From: Pseudoxanthomonas suwonensis
Lineage (GTDB): Bacteria > Pseudomonadota > Gammaproteobacteria > Xanthomonadales > Xanthomonadaceae
DNA: 56,623 nucleotides
NCBI RefSeq assembly: GCF_010093235.1
Contig: NZ_PDWP01000026.1
Location: 1 to 56,623, forward strand
Direction: 5' to 3'
The translations under genes and the position numbers were made by a program. This document shows positions 18,499 through 27,114 of this stretch, piece by piece. A model generated the notes under the pieces. That model saw only the letters and a list, made by a program, of their open reading frames with translations, made no database searches and had not been told where the DNA came from. Numbering within the stretch: position 1 is the stretch's first letter; every line of letters starts with the position of its first letter.

Positions 18499-20610
18499 AT
18501 GTCGCGTCTCGCCCAGGCCTGCCTCGTCGCCGGCCTTGTCGCCGCCGGAGCGGCCCATGCCCAGGAGTCCAACATGGCCGACGATCCCTACCAGTGGCTC
18601 GAGGACGTCACCGGTGAGCGCCAGCTCGACTGGGTCCGCGCCCAGAACGCCAGGACCGATGCCGCCCTGGCCTCGACCCCCGAGTTCAAGGCCATGGAGG
18701 CCGGCATCCGCGAGGTCCTGGACTCGGACGCCAAGATCCCGGGCGTGCAGAAGATCGGCGACTACTACTACAACTTCTGGAAGGACCGTAACCACGAGCG
18801 CGGCGTCTGGCGTCGCACCACGCTGGAGGAATACCGCAAGCCCAATCCTTCCTGGGAGGTGATCCTCGACCTCGACGCGCTGAACAAGGCCGAGGGGGAG
18901 AACTGGGTCTGGCACGGCGCCGACTGCCTGCGCCCGGCCTACGAGCGCTGCCTGATCGCGCTGTCGCGCGGCGGCGCCGACGCCGACGTCACCCGCGAGT
19001 TCGACCTGAAGAACAAGGCCTGGATCGAAGGCGGCTTCTTCCGTCCCGAGGCCAAGGGCGGCCTGGGCTGGATCGACCAGGACACCGTCTACGTCTACAC
19101 CGACTTCGGCGACGGCTCGATGACCGAGTCCGGCTACCCGCGCATCGCCAAGCGCTGGAAGCGCGGCACCCCGCTGGAATCGGCGGAAGTGGTGTACGAG
19201 GGCAAGGCCGACGACATGTACATCGCCGCCTACCACGACGACACCCCGGGCTTCGAGCGCGACTTCGTCAGCCGCACCATCGCCTTCTACAACGACGAGC
19301 TGTACCTGGTCGGCAAGGACGGCAAGCTGGCCAAGGTCGACGCGCCCAACTCGGCCAACAAGGGCGTCAAGCGCGAGTGGCTCACCCTGGAGCTGCGCGA
19401 ACCGTGGACCGTGGGCGGCAGGACCTATGCCGCCGGCTCGCTGCTGGCGGCCCGGTTCGACGAGTTCATGGCCGGCAAGCGCGAGTTCGAGGTGCTGTTC
19501 GAGCCGACCGAGCGCAGCTCGCTGGCCAGCTTCGCCTGGACCCGCTCGCACCTGGTGCTCAACGTGCTGGAGGACGTGAAGAACCGCCTGCACGTGCTCA
19601 CCCCGGGCGCCGGCGGCTGGAAGCGCAGCGAGTTCGTGGGCGCGCCCGCGTTCGGCACCCTGGGCGTGTCGGCGGTGGACAGCGACGAGTCCGATGCGGT
19701 GTGGCTGACCGCCACCGACTACCTGACCCCGACCACGCTGTCGCTGGCCACCATCGGCCAGCCGCCGGAGCAGCTGAAGGCGATGCCGTCGTTCTTCGAC
19801 AGCAGCCGCAACGTGATCGAGCAGCACTTCGCCACCTCCAGGGACGGCACCCGCGTGCCGTACTTCCTGGTGCGCCCGAAGGACCTGAAGCTGGACGGCA
19901 AGGCGCCGACCCTGCTGTACGGCTACGGTGGCTTCGAGATCTCGCTGACCCCGTCGTACTCCGGCGGCCTCGGCCGCGCGTGGCTGTCGCGCGGTGGCGT
20001 CTACGTGGTCGCCAACATCCGCGGCGGCGGCGAGTACGGCCCGCGCTGGCACCAGGCTGCGCTCAAGGCCAACCGCCACCGGGCGTACGAGGACATGGCC
20101 GCGGTGGCGCAGGACCTGGTCAAGCGCAAGATCACCTCGCCGCAGCACCTGGGCGTGCAGGGCGGCAGCAACGGCGGCCTGCTGACCGGCAACATGCTGA
20201 CCCAGTACCCGGAGCTGTTCGGCGCGGTGGTGGTGCAGGTGCCGCTGCTGGACATGAAGCGCTACAACAAGCTGCTGGCCGGCGCCTCGTGGATGGCCGA
20301 GTACGGCAATCCGGACACGGCCGACTGGGAGTTCATCAGGACCTTCTCGCCGTACCACCTGTTCGATCCGGCGAAGGAATACCCGCCGGTGATCTTCCTC
20401 ACCTCCACCCGCGACGACCGCGTCCACCCGGGCCATGCGCGCAAGATGGCGGCGAAGATGATCGACGCCGGCAAGGACGTGACCTACTACGAGAACATCG
20501 AGGGCGGGCACGGCGGCGCGGCCAACAACGCCCAGGCCGCGCACATGAGCGCCCTGGCCTATGCCTTCCTCTGGCAGCGGCTGAACCAGCCGGCCAAGGC
20601 GAAGAAGTAG
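18499..20610 (+). CDS. Secreted prolyl oligopeptidase family (S9A) serine peptidase
   Basis: A 703-aa protein with a signal peptide (cleavage near AAHA-QES, residue 22), an N-terminal beta-propeller and a C-terminal alpha/beta-hydrolase domain. The triad is Ser557 in GGSNGG, Asp640 in TSTRDDRVHPG and His671 in EGGHGGAAN. The propeller opens with DDPYQWLEDVTGERQLDWV, typical of S9A. It should cleave short peptides, often after proline, in the periplasm or outside. ATG 18499 follows a GGAGTAA site. A second S9 peptidase with a signal peptide starts about 95 bp downstream in the same direction. Confidence 0.9.
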   Translation: MSRLAQACLVAGLVAAGAAHAQESNMADDPYQWLEDVTGERQLDWVRAQNARTDAALASTPEFKAMEAGIREVLDSDAKIPGVQKIGDYYYNFWKDRNHERGVWRRTTLEEYRKPNPSWEVILDLDALNKAEGENWVWHGADCLRPAYERCLIALSRGGADADVTREFDLKNKAWIEGGFFRPEAKGGLGWIDQDTVYVYTDFGDGSMTESGYPRIAKRWKRGTPLESAEVVYEGKADDMYIAAYHDDTPGFERDFVSRTIAFYNDELYLVGKDGKLAKVDAPNSANKGVKREWLTLELREPWTVGGRTYAAGSLLAARFDEFMAGKREFEVLFEPTERSSLASFAWTRSHLVLNVLEDVKNRLHVLTPGAGGWKRSEFVGAPAFGTLGVSAVDSDESDAVWLTATDYLTPTTLSLATIGQPPEQLKAMPSFFDSSRNVIEQHFATSRDGTRVPYFLVRPKDLKLDGKAPTLLYGYGGFEISLTPSYSGGLGRAWLSRGGVYVVANIRGGGEYGPRWHQAALKANRHRAYEDMAAVAQDLVKRKITSPQHLGVQGGSNGGLLTGNMLTQYPELFGAVVVQVPLLDMKRYNKLLAGASWMAEYGNPDTADWEFIRTFSPYHLFDPAKEYPPVIFLTSTRDDRVHPGHARKMAAKMIDAGKDVTYYENIEGGHGGAANNAQAAHMSALAYAFLWQRLNQPAKAKK

Positions 20611-20705
20611 GCAGCCCACCGCGCCCCCGGCCCGTCCGGGGGCGCTCCGCTTCCGGCGCCCGTCCCCAACGCTACCGCCCCGTCACCCGCACCGGGACCG
20701 CATCG

Positions 20706-22859
20706 ATGAGAATGACCCTCCTGCTCGCACTGTCCGTACTGATGACCATCAATCCCGCCGCCGCCACCCCGCCCGATGCCGAACGCAAGCCGTTCACGGT
20801 GACCACGCCGTTCGGCGCGCAGCGCCAGGACGACTACTACTGGCTGCGCGACGACAGCCGCCAGGAGCCGGCGATGCTGGCCTACCTGGAGGCCGAGAAC
20901 GCCTACGCCGACCAGCTGCTGGCGCCGCTGAAGCCGCTGCAGGACAAGCTGTACGGGGAGATCGTCGCGCGCATCAAGCAGGACGACAGCTCGGTGCCCT
21001 ACCGCGAGCACGGCTGGTGGTATTACGCGCGCTACGAGAAGGGCAGGGACTATCCGGTCCATGCGCGCCGCCGGGACGGCGCCGGCGTGGACGCGGTCTC
21101 TATCCAGGCCGCCAACGAGGCCGGCGACTTCGCCGCCGAGCAGGTGCTGCTGGACGTCAACGAACTGGCCGCCGGCAAGGACTATTTCAGCGTCGGCGAC
21201 TACGAGGTCAGCCCCGACAACACCCTGCTGGCCTGGGCCGAGGACGACGTCGGCCGCCGCCAGTACACCATCCGCTTCCGCAACCTGGCCACCGGCGAGG
21301 TCTATCCGGACACCATCAGGGGCGTCTCGCCCAACCTGGTGTGGGCCGACGACAACCGCACCCTGTTCTACGTCGAGAACGACCCGGAGACCCTGCTGAC
21401 CGTGCGGGTGAAGAAGCACGTGCTGGGCACGCCGGCCGAACAGGACCCGCTGGTGTACGAGGAGAAGGACGACAGCTTCTACATGGGCATCGGCCGCACC
21501 CGCGACGAGAAGTACATCACCATCGGCCTGGACAGCACCGTGTCCTCCGAGGTGCGCTACGCTCCGGCCGCGGATCCGCGCGAGTTCCGGGTGCTCGCGC
21601 CGCGCCAGCGCGACGTCGAGTACGACGCCGACCACCACGGCGGCCGCTGGGTGATCCGCACCAACGCCGACGGCGCCACCAACTTCAAGCTGGTCCCCGC
21701 GCCCAGCGACGCCCCCTCGCGCAGGCAGTGGCAGGACTGGCTGCCGCACGACCCCGAGGTGTTCATCGAGGAGTACGAGCTGTTCGACGGCTTCACCGCC
21801 GGGGGCGAACGTTCCGGTGGCCTGGAGCGGGTGCGCATCCTGCGCGCCGACGGCGGCCAGCAGTACGTCGCCGCCGACGAGCCGGCGTACTCGATGGGCC
21901 TGTCGGTCAATGCCGAGCCGGACACCCAGTGGCTGCGCTACGGCTACACCTCGCTGACCACCCCGGCCACCACCTACGAGCTCAACGTGCTCACCGGCGA
22001 ACGCCGCCTGCTCAAGCAGCAGCCGGTGCCGGGCTACGATCCCTCGCAGTACGTCACCGAGCGGCTGTGGGTGGAGGCGCGCGACGGCGTGCGCATCCCG
22101 GTCTCGCTGGTCTACCGCAAGGGCTTCAGGAAGGATGGCACCGCCGCGCTGTTCCAGTACGCCTATGGCAGCTACGGCATTTCCATGGACCCGGGCTTCA
22201 ACGGCCCGGTGGTGAGCCTGCTGGACCGCGGCGTGGTCTACGCCATCGCCCACATCCGTGGCGGCCAGGAGATGGGCCGCAGGTGGTACGAGGACGGCAA
22301 GCTGCTGAAGAAGCAGAACACCTTCAACGACTTCGTCGACGTCACCCGCGCCCTGGTGGCGCAGGGTTACGCCGCGCCGGGCCGGGTCGCGGCCATGGGC
22401 GGCAGCGCCGGCGGACTGCTGATGGGCGCGGTCGCCAACCAGGCGCCGCAGGACTACAGGGTGATGGTCGCCCAGGTTCCGTTCGTGGACGTGGTCACGA
22501 CCATGCTCGACCCGTCGATCCCGCTGACCACCAACGAATACGACGAGTGGGGCAATCCCGAGCGACCGCAGTACTACGAGTACATGCTCAAGTACTCCCC
22601 GTACGACAACGTCCGCGCGCAGGCCTACCCGGCCATGTTCGTCGGCACCGGCCTGTGGGACTCGCAGGTGCAGTACTGGGAGCCGGCCAAGTGGGTGGCC
22701 AAGCTGCGCGACCTCAATACCGGCAGCGCGCCGATCGTGTTCCGCACCAACATGGACGCGGGCCACGGCGGCAAGTCCGGTCGTTTCCGCCGCTTCCGCG
22801 AACAGGCCGAGTACTACGCTTTCGTGCTCGACCAGCTGGGCGTGGCGTCCACGCCCTGA
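20706..22859 (+). CDS. ptrB: Oligopeptidase B (S9A), predicted exported
   Basis: A 717-aa protein of the oligopeptidase B type, which cuts peptides after Lys and Arg. It opens with a signal-peptide-like segment (cleavage near PAAA-TPP, residue 21). The propeller domain contains YYWLRDDSRQEPAMLAYLEA and GDYEVSPDNTLLAWAEDDVG. The hydrolase triad is Ser567 in GGSAGG, Asp652 in TGLWDSQVQYWEP and His687 in DAGHGGKSGR. Enterobacterial OpdB is cytoplasmic, so the leader implies periplasmic placement here. With the preceding gene it makes a tandem pair of exported S9 peptidases, suiting a peptide-scavenging lifestyle. Confidence 0.9.
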   Translation: MRMTLLLALSVLMTINPAAATPPDAERKPFTVTTPFGAQRQDDYYWLRDDSRQEPAMLAYLEAENAYADQLLAPLKPLQDKLYGEIVARIKQDDSSVPYREHGWWYYARYEKGRDYPVHARRRDGAGVDAVSIQAANEAGDFAAEQVLLDVNELAAGKDYFSVGDYEVSPDNTLLAWAEDDVGRRQYTIRFRNLATGEVYPDTIRGVSPNLVWADDNRTLFYVENDPETLLTVRVKKHVLGTPAEQDPLVYEEKDDSFYMGIGRTRDEKYITIGLDSTVSSEVRYAPAADPREFRVLAPRQRDVEYDADHHGGRWVIRTNADGATNFKLVPAPSDAPSRRQWQDWLPHDPEVFIEEYELFDGFTAGGERSGGLERVRILRADGGQQYVAADEPAYSMGLSVNAEPDTQWLRYGYTSLTTPATTYELNVLTGERRLLKQQPVPGYDPSQYVTERLWVEARDGVRIPVSLVYRKGFRKDGTAALFQYAYGSYGISMDPGFNGPVVSLLDRGVVYAIAHIRGGQEMGRRWYEDGKLLKKQNTFNDFVDVTRALVAQGYAAPGRVAAMGGSAGGLLMGAVANQAPQDYRVMVAQVPFVDVVTTMLDPSIPLTTNEYDEWGNPERPQYYEYMLKYSPYDNVRAQAYPAMFVGTGLWDSQVQYWEPAKWVAKLRDLNTGSAPIVFRTNMDAGHGGKSGRFRRFREQAEYYAFVLDQLGVASTP

Positions 22860-22951
22860 CCGCGTGCGTGCGCGGGCGAGCCTGCCCCTCATGCATGCCG
22901 CCCGTCCGTGCCGCGCCGGGTGCCGGCACGGACGGACCACGCCCGTCGGCC

Positions 22952-22957
22952 TATGAT
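22952..22957 (+). promoter_or_regulatory. Candidate -10 box of the DUF454 gene, leaderless arrangement
   Basis: TATGAT ends 6 nt before ATG 22964 and no Shine-Dalgarno is present. Confidence 0.45.
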
Positions 22958-22963
22958 GCGGCG

Positions 22964-23374
22964 ATGGGCACTCCCGACCGCTTCCGCTGGGCCTGGTGGC
23001 TGCTTGCCTACGCCAGCCTCGGCGTGGGCATCGTCGGCATCTTCCTGCCCGGCCTGCCGACCACCGTGTTCATCCTGGTCGCCGCCTGGGCGGCGGCACG
23101 CGGCTCCAAGCGGCTGGAACGGCGCCTGCTGGAGCATCCGCGCTTCGGCCCGGTGATCCTGGCCTGGCGCGAGCACCGCGCCGTGCCACGGCGGGCCAAG
23201 TGGGCGGCGACCTGGGCGATGCTGGCCTGCGCCGCGATCCTCCTGGGCGTGATGCTGGCCGTGCCCTCGCACCGCGGCTGGATGGTGGTGCTGCCGATTG
23301 CATGCATGGCCGTGGTCGGCACCTGGCTGTGGTGCCGGCCGGAACCTCCGCAGGGCGCCGGACCGCCGTGCTGA
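22964..23374 (+). CDS. DUF454 (YbaN) inner-membrane protein
   Basis: A 136-aa protein with the YbaN/DUF454 pattern: LGVGIVGIFLPGLPTTVFIL as the first membrane hairpin, AAWAAARGSKRLERRLLEHP in the loop, then VILAWREHRAVPRRAKW and two more hydrophobic helices. The function of the family is not established. The start at ATG 22964 is supported by a -10-like hexamer just upstream, leaving no room for a leader. It lies between ptrB and lptM. Confidence 0.85.
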   Translation: MGTPDRFRWAWWLLAYASLGVGIVGIFLPGLPTTVFILVAAWAAARGSKRLERRLLEHPRFGPVILAWREHRAVPRRAKWAATWAMLACAAILLGVMLAVPSHRGWMVVLPIACMAVVGTWLWCRPEPPQGAGPPC

Positions 23375-23412
23375 TCGCGGCGCCCGGCGACGGGCCTGCT
23401 CCCCCGCGTCGC

Positions 23413-23418
23413 TATACT
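23413..23418 (+). promoter_or_regulatory. Candidate -10 box of the lptM-dapF operon, leaderless arrangement
   Basis: TATACT ends 6 nt before the lptM ATG (23425), with no ribosome-binding site. It probably drives lptM-dapF-DUF484-xerC. Confidence 0.5.
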
Positions 23419-23424
23419 CGGCGC

Positions 23425-23673
23425 ATGGATACCATTCGACGCCCCGCCTTCCTCCTGCTGCTCGCCGGCCTTCCGCTGCTGGCCTCGTGCGGCAACAAGG
23501 GTCCCCTGGTGATGCCGCAGAAGCCGGTCCCGGTGGAGTCCGGGCTGCCGACGCCGCCCGCCACCGCGCCGGTGGAGCCGGACGAGCCCGCGCCGGCCGC
23601 CGTGCCCGCCACCCCGGCCGAGCCGCTGCCCCCGCAGGAGGACGACGCGGCGGAAGAAGGCGTCGATGGCTGA
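23425..23673 (+). CDS. lptM: LPS translocon maturation lipoprotein LptM (YifL family)
   Basis: An 82-aa lipoprotein precursor: signal peptide with lipobox LLASC (lipidated Cys22), followed at once by GNKGPL, the signature of the LptM/YifL family, then a Pro/Glu-rich disordered tail. LptM assists disulfide maturation of the LptDE lipopolysaccharide translocon at the outer membrane in Escherichia coli. Its location just before dapF is the conserved one. The reading frame overlaps the dapF start by 8 bp, so the two are translationally coupled. Confidence 0.85.
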   Translation: MDTIRRPAFLLLLAGLPLLASCGNKGPLVMPQKPVPVESGLPTPPATAPVEPDEPAPAAVPATPAEPLPPQEDDAAEEGVDG

Positions 23674-24505
23674 GCGCCTGCGCTTCAGCAAGATGCACGG
23701 AGCCGGCAACGACTTCGTGGTGCTGGACCTGCGCGACGGCAGCCCACCGCCGGACGCGGCGCTCGCCGCGCGCCTGGCCGACCGCCACCGCGGCGTGGGC
23801 TGCGACCAGATCCTGACCATCGAGGCGCCGCGCAGCGCCGGCGCGGTGGCCGCCTACGGCATCTGGAACGCCGATGGCAGCCCGTCCGGGCAGTGCGGCA
23901 ACGGCGCGCGCTGCGTCGCCGCGTGGCTGGTGCGCGACGGCGCCGCCAGGGGCGAGCACTTCGTGATCGACAGCCCAGCAGGCAGCCACCAGGTGCAGGT
24001 GCTGGGCGACGGCCGCTATGCGGTCGACATGGGCGCGCCGCGGTTCGACCCGGCCGGCGTGCCGCTGGCCGGTTTCGACGCCGGGGCGGCGGAGTACGCG
24101 CTGGAGCTCGACGGCCGGCGCGTGGCCTTCGGTGCGGTGTCGATGGGCAACCCGCACGCGGTGATCGAGGTGCAGGACGTCGACCGTGCCGACGTGGCCG
24201 GCATCGGCGCCGCGCTGCAGGCCTCGGCCGCGTTCCCGCGGTCGGTGAACGTGGGCTTCGCCCAGGTGCTGGCGCCGGACCATATCCGCCTGCGCGTGTA
24301 CGAGCGCGGGGTCGGCGAGACCCTGGCCTGCGGCAGTGGCGCCTGCGCCGCGGTCGCCTCGCTGGTGCGGCGCGGCCGCATCGCGCGGGAGGCCACGGTG
24401 TCGCTGCCCGGCGGCGACCTGCGCATCGCCTGGGCCGGCGACGACGCGACAATCATCATGGCCGGACCGGCCGCATTCGTATTCGAAGGGGAGTGGCAGC
24501 AATGA
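23666..24505 (+). CDS. dapF: Diaminopimelate epimerase
   Basis: A 279-aa DapF, which converts LL- to meso-diaminopimelate for lysine and peptidoglycan. The N-terminus [19 protein letters not shown] is typical. The two catalytic cysteines are visible: Cys77 in GQCGNGARC and Cys222 in ACGSGACAA. The start overlaps lptM by 8 bp, and the stop overlaps the following DUF484 gene (ATGA), giving a tightly coupled operon. The length is normal. Confidence 0.96.
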   Translation: MAERLRFSKMHGAGNDFVVLDLRDGSPPPDAALAARLADRHRGVGCDQILTIEAPRSAGAVAAYGIWNADGSPSGQCGNGARCVAAWLVRDGAARGEHFVIDSPAGSHQVQVLGDGRYAVDMGAPRFDPAGVPLAGFDAGAAEYALELDGRRVAFGAVSMGNPHAVIEVQDVDRADVAGIGAALQASAAFPRSVNVGFAQVLAPDHIRLRVYERGVGETLACGSGACAAVASLVRRGRIAREATVSLPGGDLRIAWAGDDATIIMAGPAAFVFEGEWQQ

Positions 24506-25176
24506 GCGAGACCCAGGAAAAACTCGGCGCGCACGAGGTGGCCGCATGGCTGCGCCGGCATCCGGATTTCCTCAGGCAGTTCCCCGACCTGGCGCAGAGC
24601 CTGGTGGTGCCGCGCGAGGATGGACGCACCGCCTCGCTGGCCAGCTACCAGCTGGAAGTGCTGCGCGAGAAGAACCGCGAGCTGTCGCGGCGGCTGGCCG
24701 ACCTGTCGGCCAACGCCCAGGCCAACGAGCGCCTGGCCGTGCGTACCCACCAGCTGACCCTGTCGCTGATGCGCCAGGACAGCCGCGCCGAGACCCTGCG
24801 CGCGATGGCCGCCTCGCTGGCCGAGGACTTCGCCGGCGACCTGGTGCGGATCGTGGCGTTCCAGCCGGTCGAGGGCGTGGACGATGCCGAATGGCTGCGC
24901 GTGATCCCGGAGGACTCGCCGCAGCTGGCCGCCTTCCGCGACGCGCTGGCCTCCGGCGAGCCGCTGTGCGGACGCCTGCATGGCGACAAGAACACCGTGC
25001 TGTACGGGGACGCGCGCGAGCAGGTGCAGTCCAGCGCGCTGCTGCCGCTTGCCGGCGTCGGCCTTGTCGCGGTCGGCAGCCACGATCCCAACCGCTTCTA
25101 CCCGGGCATGGGTACGCTGTTCCTGCGCATGATGGGCGAGGCCCTGGCGACCGCGCTGCAGCGCTTCGAGGCCTGA
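24502..25176 (+). CDS. DUF484 family protein
   Basis: A 224-aa protein of the DUF484 family, whose genes habitually lie between dapF and xerC in gammaproteobacteria. The N-terminus has [18 protein letters not shown]. Residues about 45-85 form a probable coiled coil ([18 protein letters not shown]). The rest is a GAF-like domain ending [18 protein letters not shown]. The biochemical role is not known. The start codon overlaps the dapF stop. Confidence 0.88.
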   Translation: MSETQEKLGAHEVAAWLRRHPDFLRQFPDLAQSLVVPREDGRTASLASYQLEVLREKNRELSRRLADLSANAQANERLAVRTHQLTLSLMRQDSRAETLRAMAASLAEDFAGDLVRIVAFQPVEGVDDAEWLRVIPEDSPQLAAFRDALASGEPLCGRLHGDKNTVLYGDAREQVQSSALLPLAGVGLVAVGSHDPNRFYPGMGTLFLRMMGEALATALQRFEA

Positions 25177-25244
25177 CCGCGGCGCGTCGCCGGCGCCGGC
25201 GTCCGTCCGCATCATCCGTGCATGCCCACGTCCTGCCCGCCGCC

Positions 25245-26117
25245 ATGACCGGGATCGACGATTTCCTCGAGCACCTGCGCGTGGAGCGTGCCATGTCGCC
25301 GCATACGCTCGACGCCTACCGGCGTGACCTTCTCGCGCTGCAGGACTGGGCGGCCGAGCGGGGCGAGGAGGTGGCCGGCCTCGACGGCGCCCGCCTGCGC
25401 GAGTTCGTGGCCAGCGAGCATCGCCGCGGGCTGTCGCCGACCAGCCTGCAGCGGCGGCTGTCCGCCTGCCGCAGCTATTACGCCTGGCTGCTCAGGCACG
25501 GCGCGATCGCCGCCAGCCCTGCGACCGGCCTGCGCGCGCCGCGCGCGCCGCGCAGGCTGCCGCAGGTGCTGGACGTGGACGAGGCGGTGCAGCTGGTGGA
25601 GGTCGATACCGAGGCTCCGCTGGGCCTGCGCGACCGCGCGCTGCTCGAGCTGTTCTATTCCTCTGGCCTGCGCCTGAGCGAACTGTGCGCGCTGCGCTGG
25701 CGCGACCTGCACTTGGACCAGGGCCTGGTCACCGTGCTGGGCAAGGGCAGTCGCCAGCGCAGCGTGCCGGTGGGTTCGCACGCGCGCCGTGCGCTGGAGG
25801 AGTGGCGCAGTTCCACCGGTGCCGGCAGCGACGACTTCGTGTTCCCCGGACGCGGTGGGCGCCCGATCAGCCAACGCGCGGTGCAGATCCGGATCCGCCA
25901 GCTGGCCGCGCGCCAGGGTCTGTTCAAGCACGTGCACCCGCACATGCTGCGGCACAGCTTCGCCAGCCACGTGCTGGAGTCCTCCGGCGACCTGCGCGGC
26001 GTGCAGGAACTGCTCGGCCACGCCGACATCGCCACCACCCAGATCTACACCCACCTCGACTTCCAGCACCTGGCCAAGGTCTACGACGCGGCGCATCCGA
26101 GGGCGAAGCGGAAATAA
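25245..26117 (+). CDS. xerC: Tyrosine recombinase XerC
   Basis: A 290-aa tyrosine recombinase that with XerD resolves chromosome dimers at dif. The N-terminal SAM-like domain ([20 protein letters not shown]) precedes the catalytic domain with all six residues: Arg143 ([10 protein letters not shown]), Lys167 (GKGSRQR), His233 and Arg236 ([10 protein letters not shown]), His259 ([11 protein letters not shown]) and the nucleophile Tyr268. I use ATG 25245; an earlier in-frame ATG at 25221 adds only a few residues. Its position after dapF-DUF484 supports XerC over XerD or an integrase. Confidence 0.95.
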   Translation: MTGIDDFLEHLRVERAMSPHTLDAYRRDLLALQDWAAERGEEVAGLDGARLREFVASEHRRGLSPTSLQRRLSACRSYYAWLLRHGAIAASPATGLRAPRAPRRLPQVLDVDEAVQLVEVDTEAPLGLRDRALLELFYSSGLRLSELCALRWRDLHLDQGLVTVLGKGSRQRSVPVGSHARRALEEWRSSTGAGSDDFVFPGRGGRPISQRAVQIRIRQLAARQGLFKHVHPHMLRHSFASHVLESSGDLRGVQELLGHADIATTQIYTHLDFQHLAKVYDAAHPRAKRK

Positions 26118-26238
26118 CGTGGAGGCGATTCTTGATCGCCCCCGGCTCAATCGCCAGAGTCAGGACTGTGCCGGCTTCTTGGGATATCTTCCTTCCGAGG
26201 GCGCGAACTTCCGTGGCAGACGAAAAAGGGGAGGAAAT

Positions 26239-26532
26239 ATGCGAATCGCTCAGTTCTTAGTTGCAACCCTTGTGTCTGTAACTCTTGTCGGCTGTGGAAA
26301 TAAGGTTTCCAAGGCGACTAGCATTGGCGACGACACCTACATCATGACCTCGAAGGCTCGGCCAAGCCCATTTGGCGTTGCTAGTGCTGTCGATATGGGC
26401 AAGCTGATCAGGGAGGCATCAGCGACTTGCACTGACCGCGGTATGCGCTTCCTTCTGTTAGACCGCCAAGAAAATTCGGGAAATGTTGTGAAGCTCGGCA
26501 CAGCAAGTGTTACCTACAAGTGTGAGAGGTAG
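26239..26532 (+). CDS. Small lipoprotein of unknown function, AT-richer than neighbours
   Basis: A 97-aa lipoprotein precursor with a short signal peptide and lipobox LVGC (Cys19). The mature part ([17 protein letters not shown], then [18 protein letters not shown]) resembles small uncharacterised lipoproteins in which a Gly-Asp-Thr-Tyr strand precedes a helix. A very strong GGGGAGGAAAT precedes ATG 26239. Codon choice is clearly less GC-biased than in all flanking genes (many A/T third positions), which suggests recent acquisition. It has its own spacing downstream of xerC and is not obviously in that operon. Confidence 0.7.
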   Translation: MRIAQFLVATLVSVTLVGCGNKVSKATSIGDDTYIMTSKARPSPFGVASAVDMGKLIREASATCTDRGMRFLLLDRQENSGNVVKLGTASVTYKCER

Positions 26533-26685
26533 GCGCGGCTTCTCCGGTTGTTCGGGCCTTCAGTAGGTTCTGGTGTGGGCCCGCTTTGCACAGCTAGAGC
26601 TGCCTCGGATAGTCGCTGCGCCGTAAAGCATCGCTCTCGCACGCGCCATGTGCTTTGCCAGGACCCGTTTCTATGGCGCGTCGCT

Positions 26686-27114
26686 CTAATTGCGCCGCAG
26701 CAGCAACCAGGCCGCCACGCCAAGGCCGACGCCCACCATCGCCGCCTTGGCCGGCGAGCGGCGTACGTCCTGGCAAAGCCCCTCGACCACGTTGACCCGG
26801 TCGGCGGCGATCAGCGCCAGCCAGTGCCCGATGTCGTTCTCGCTGCGACGGAAGGCAGCGCGGCGGATCGCGCCGCTGAGGCCCTTCGGCGGAAGGCGGG
26901 TTCCGAACGTGCGCGAATGTTCGGGCCGCTCGACCGACTTCAGTACTTCAACCGTCATTGGCTGCTGCGGCGGCGGGTCGCTCCACGGCACGTCCAGCCG
27001 GGGCGGCGTGCGCTCCATCGGCACCGCGGGGCGGTTCCCGCGTTCCAGGTCCGAACCCCAGCCGGGGATATGGGCGTAGCTGCTGCGATCCATGGTCTGC
27101 TCCTGTGCGCTCAT
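26686..27114 (-). CDS. Small protein with C-terminal membrane anchor, coupled to the dehydrogenase
   Basis: A predicted 142-aa protein of unknown function. Residues 1-90 are polar and proline-rich. The C-terminal third has DVRRSPAKAAMVGVGLGVAA then LLLRRN, a glycine-rich single TM helix with an arginine end, similar in layout to ElaB/YqjD-type ribosome-associated membrane proteins; homology is not certain. Its ATG overlaps the stop of the upstream dehydrogenase (ATGA, 27111-27114), so the two are co-translated. ATG 27093 is an alternative start. Confidence 0.6.
   Translation of the reverse strand: MSAQEQTMDRSSYAHIPGWGSDLERGNRPAVPMERTPPRLDVPWSDPPPQQPMTVEVLKSVERPEHSRTFGTRLPPKGLSGAIRRAAFRRSENDIGHWLALIAADRVNVVEGLCQDVRRSPAKAAMVGVGLGVAAWLLLRRN

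Noticed and set aside
18460-22940. Two long minus-strand frames opposite the S9 peptidases
   Set aside because: They mirror the codon bias of the real genes; the His/Val/Gly/Arg-rich translations match no family.
25245-26117. XerC-like recombinase as a mobile-element integrase
   Set aside because: Length, motifs and the lptM-dapF-DUF484 context mark it as the housekeeping XerC.
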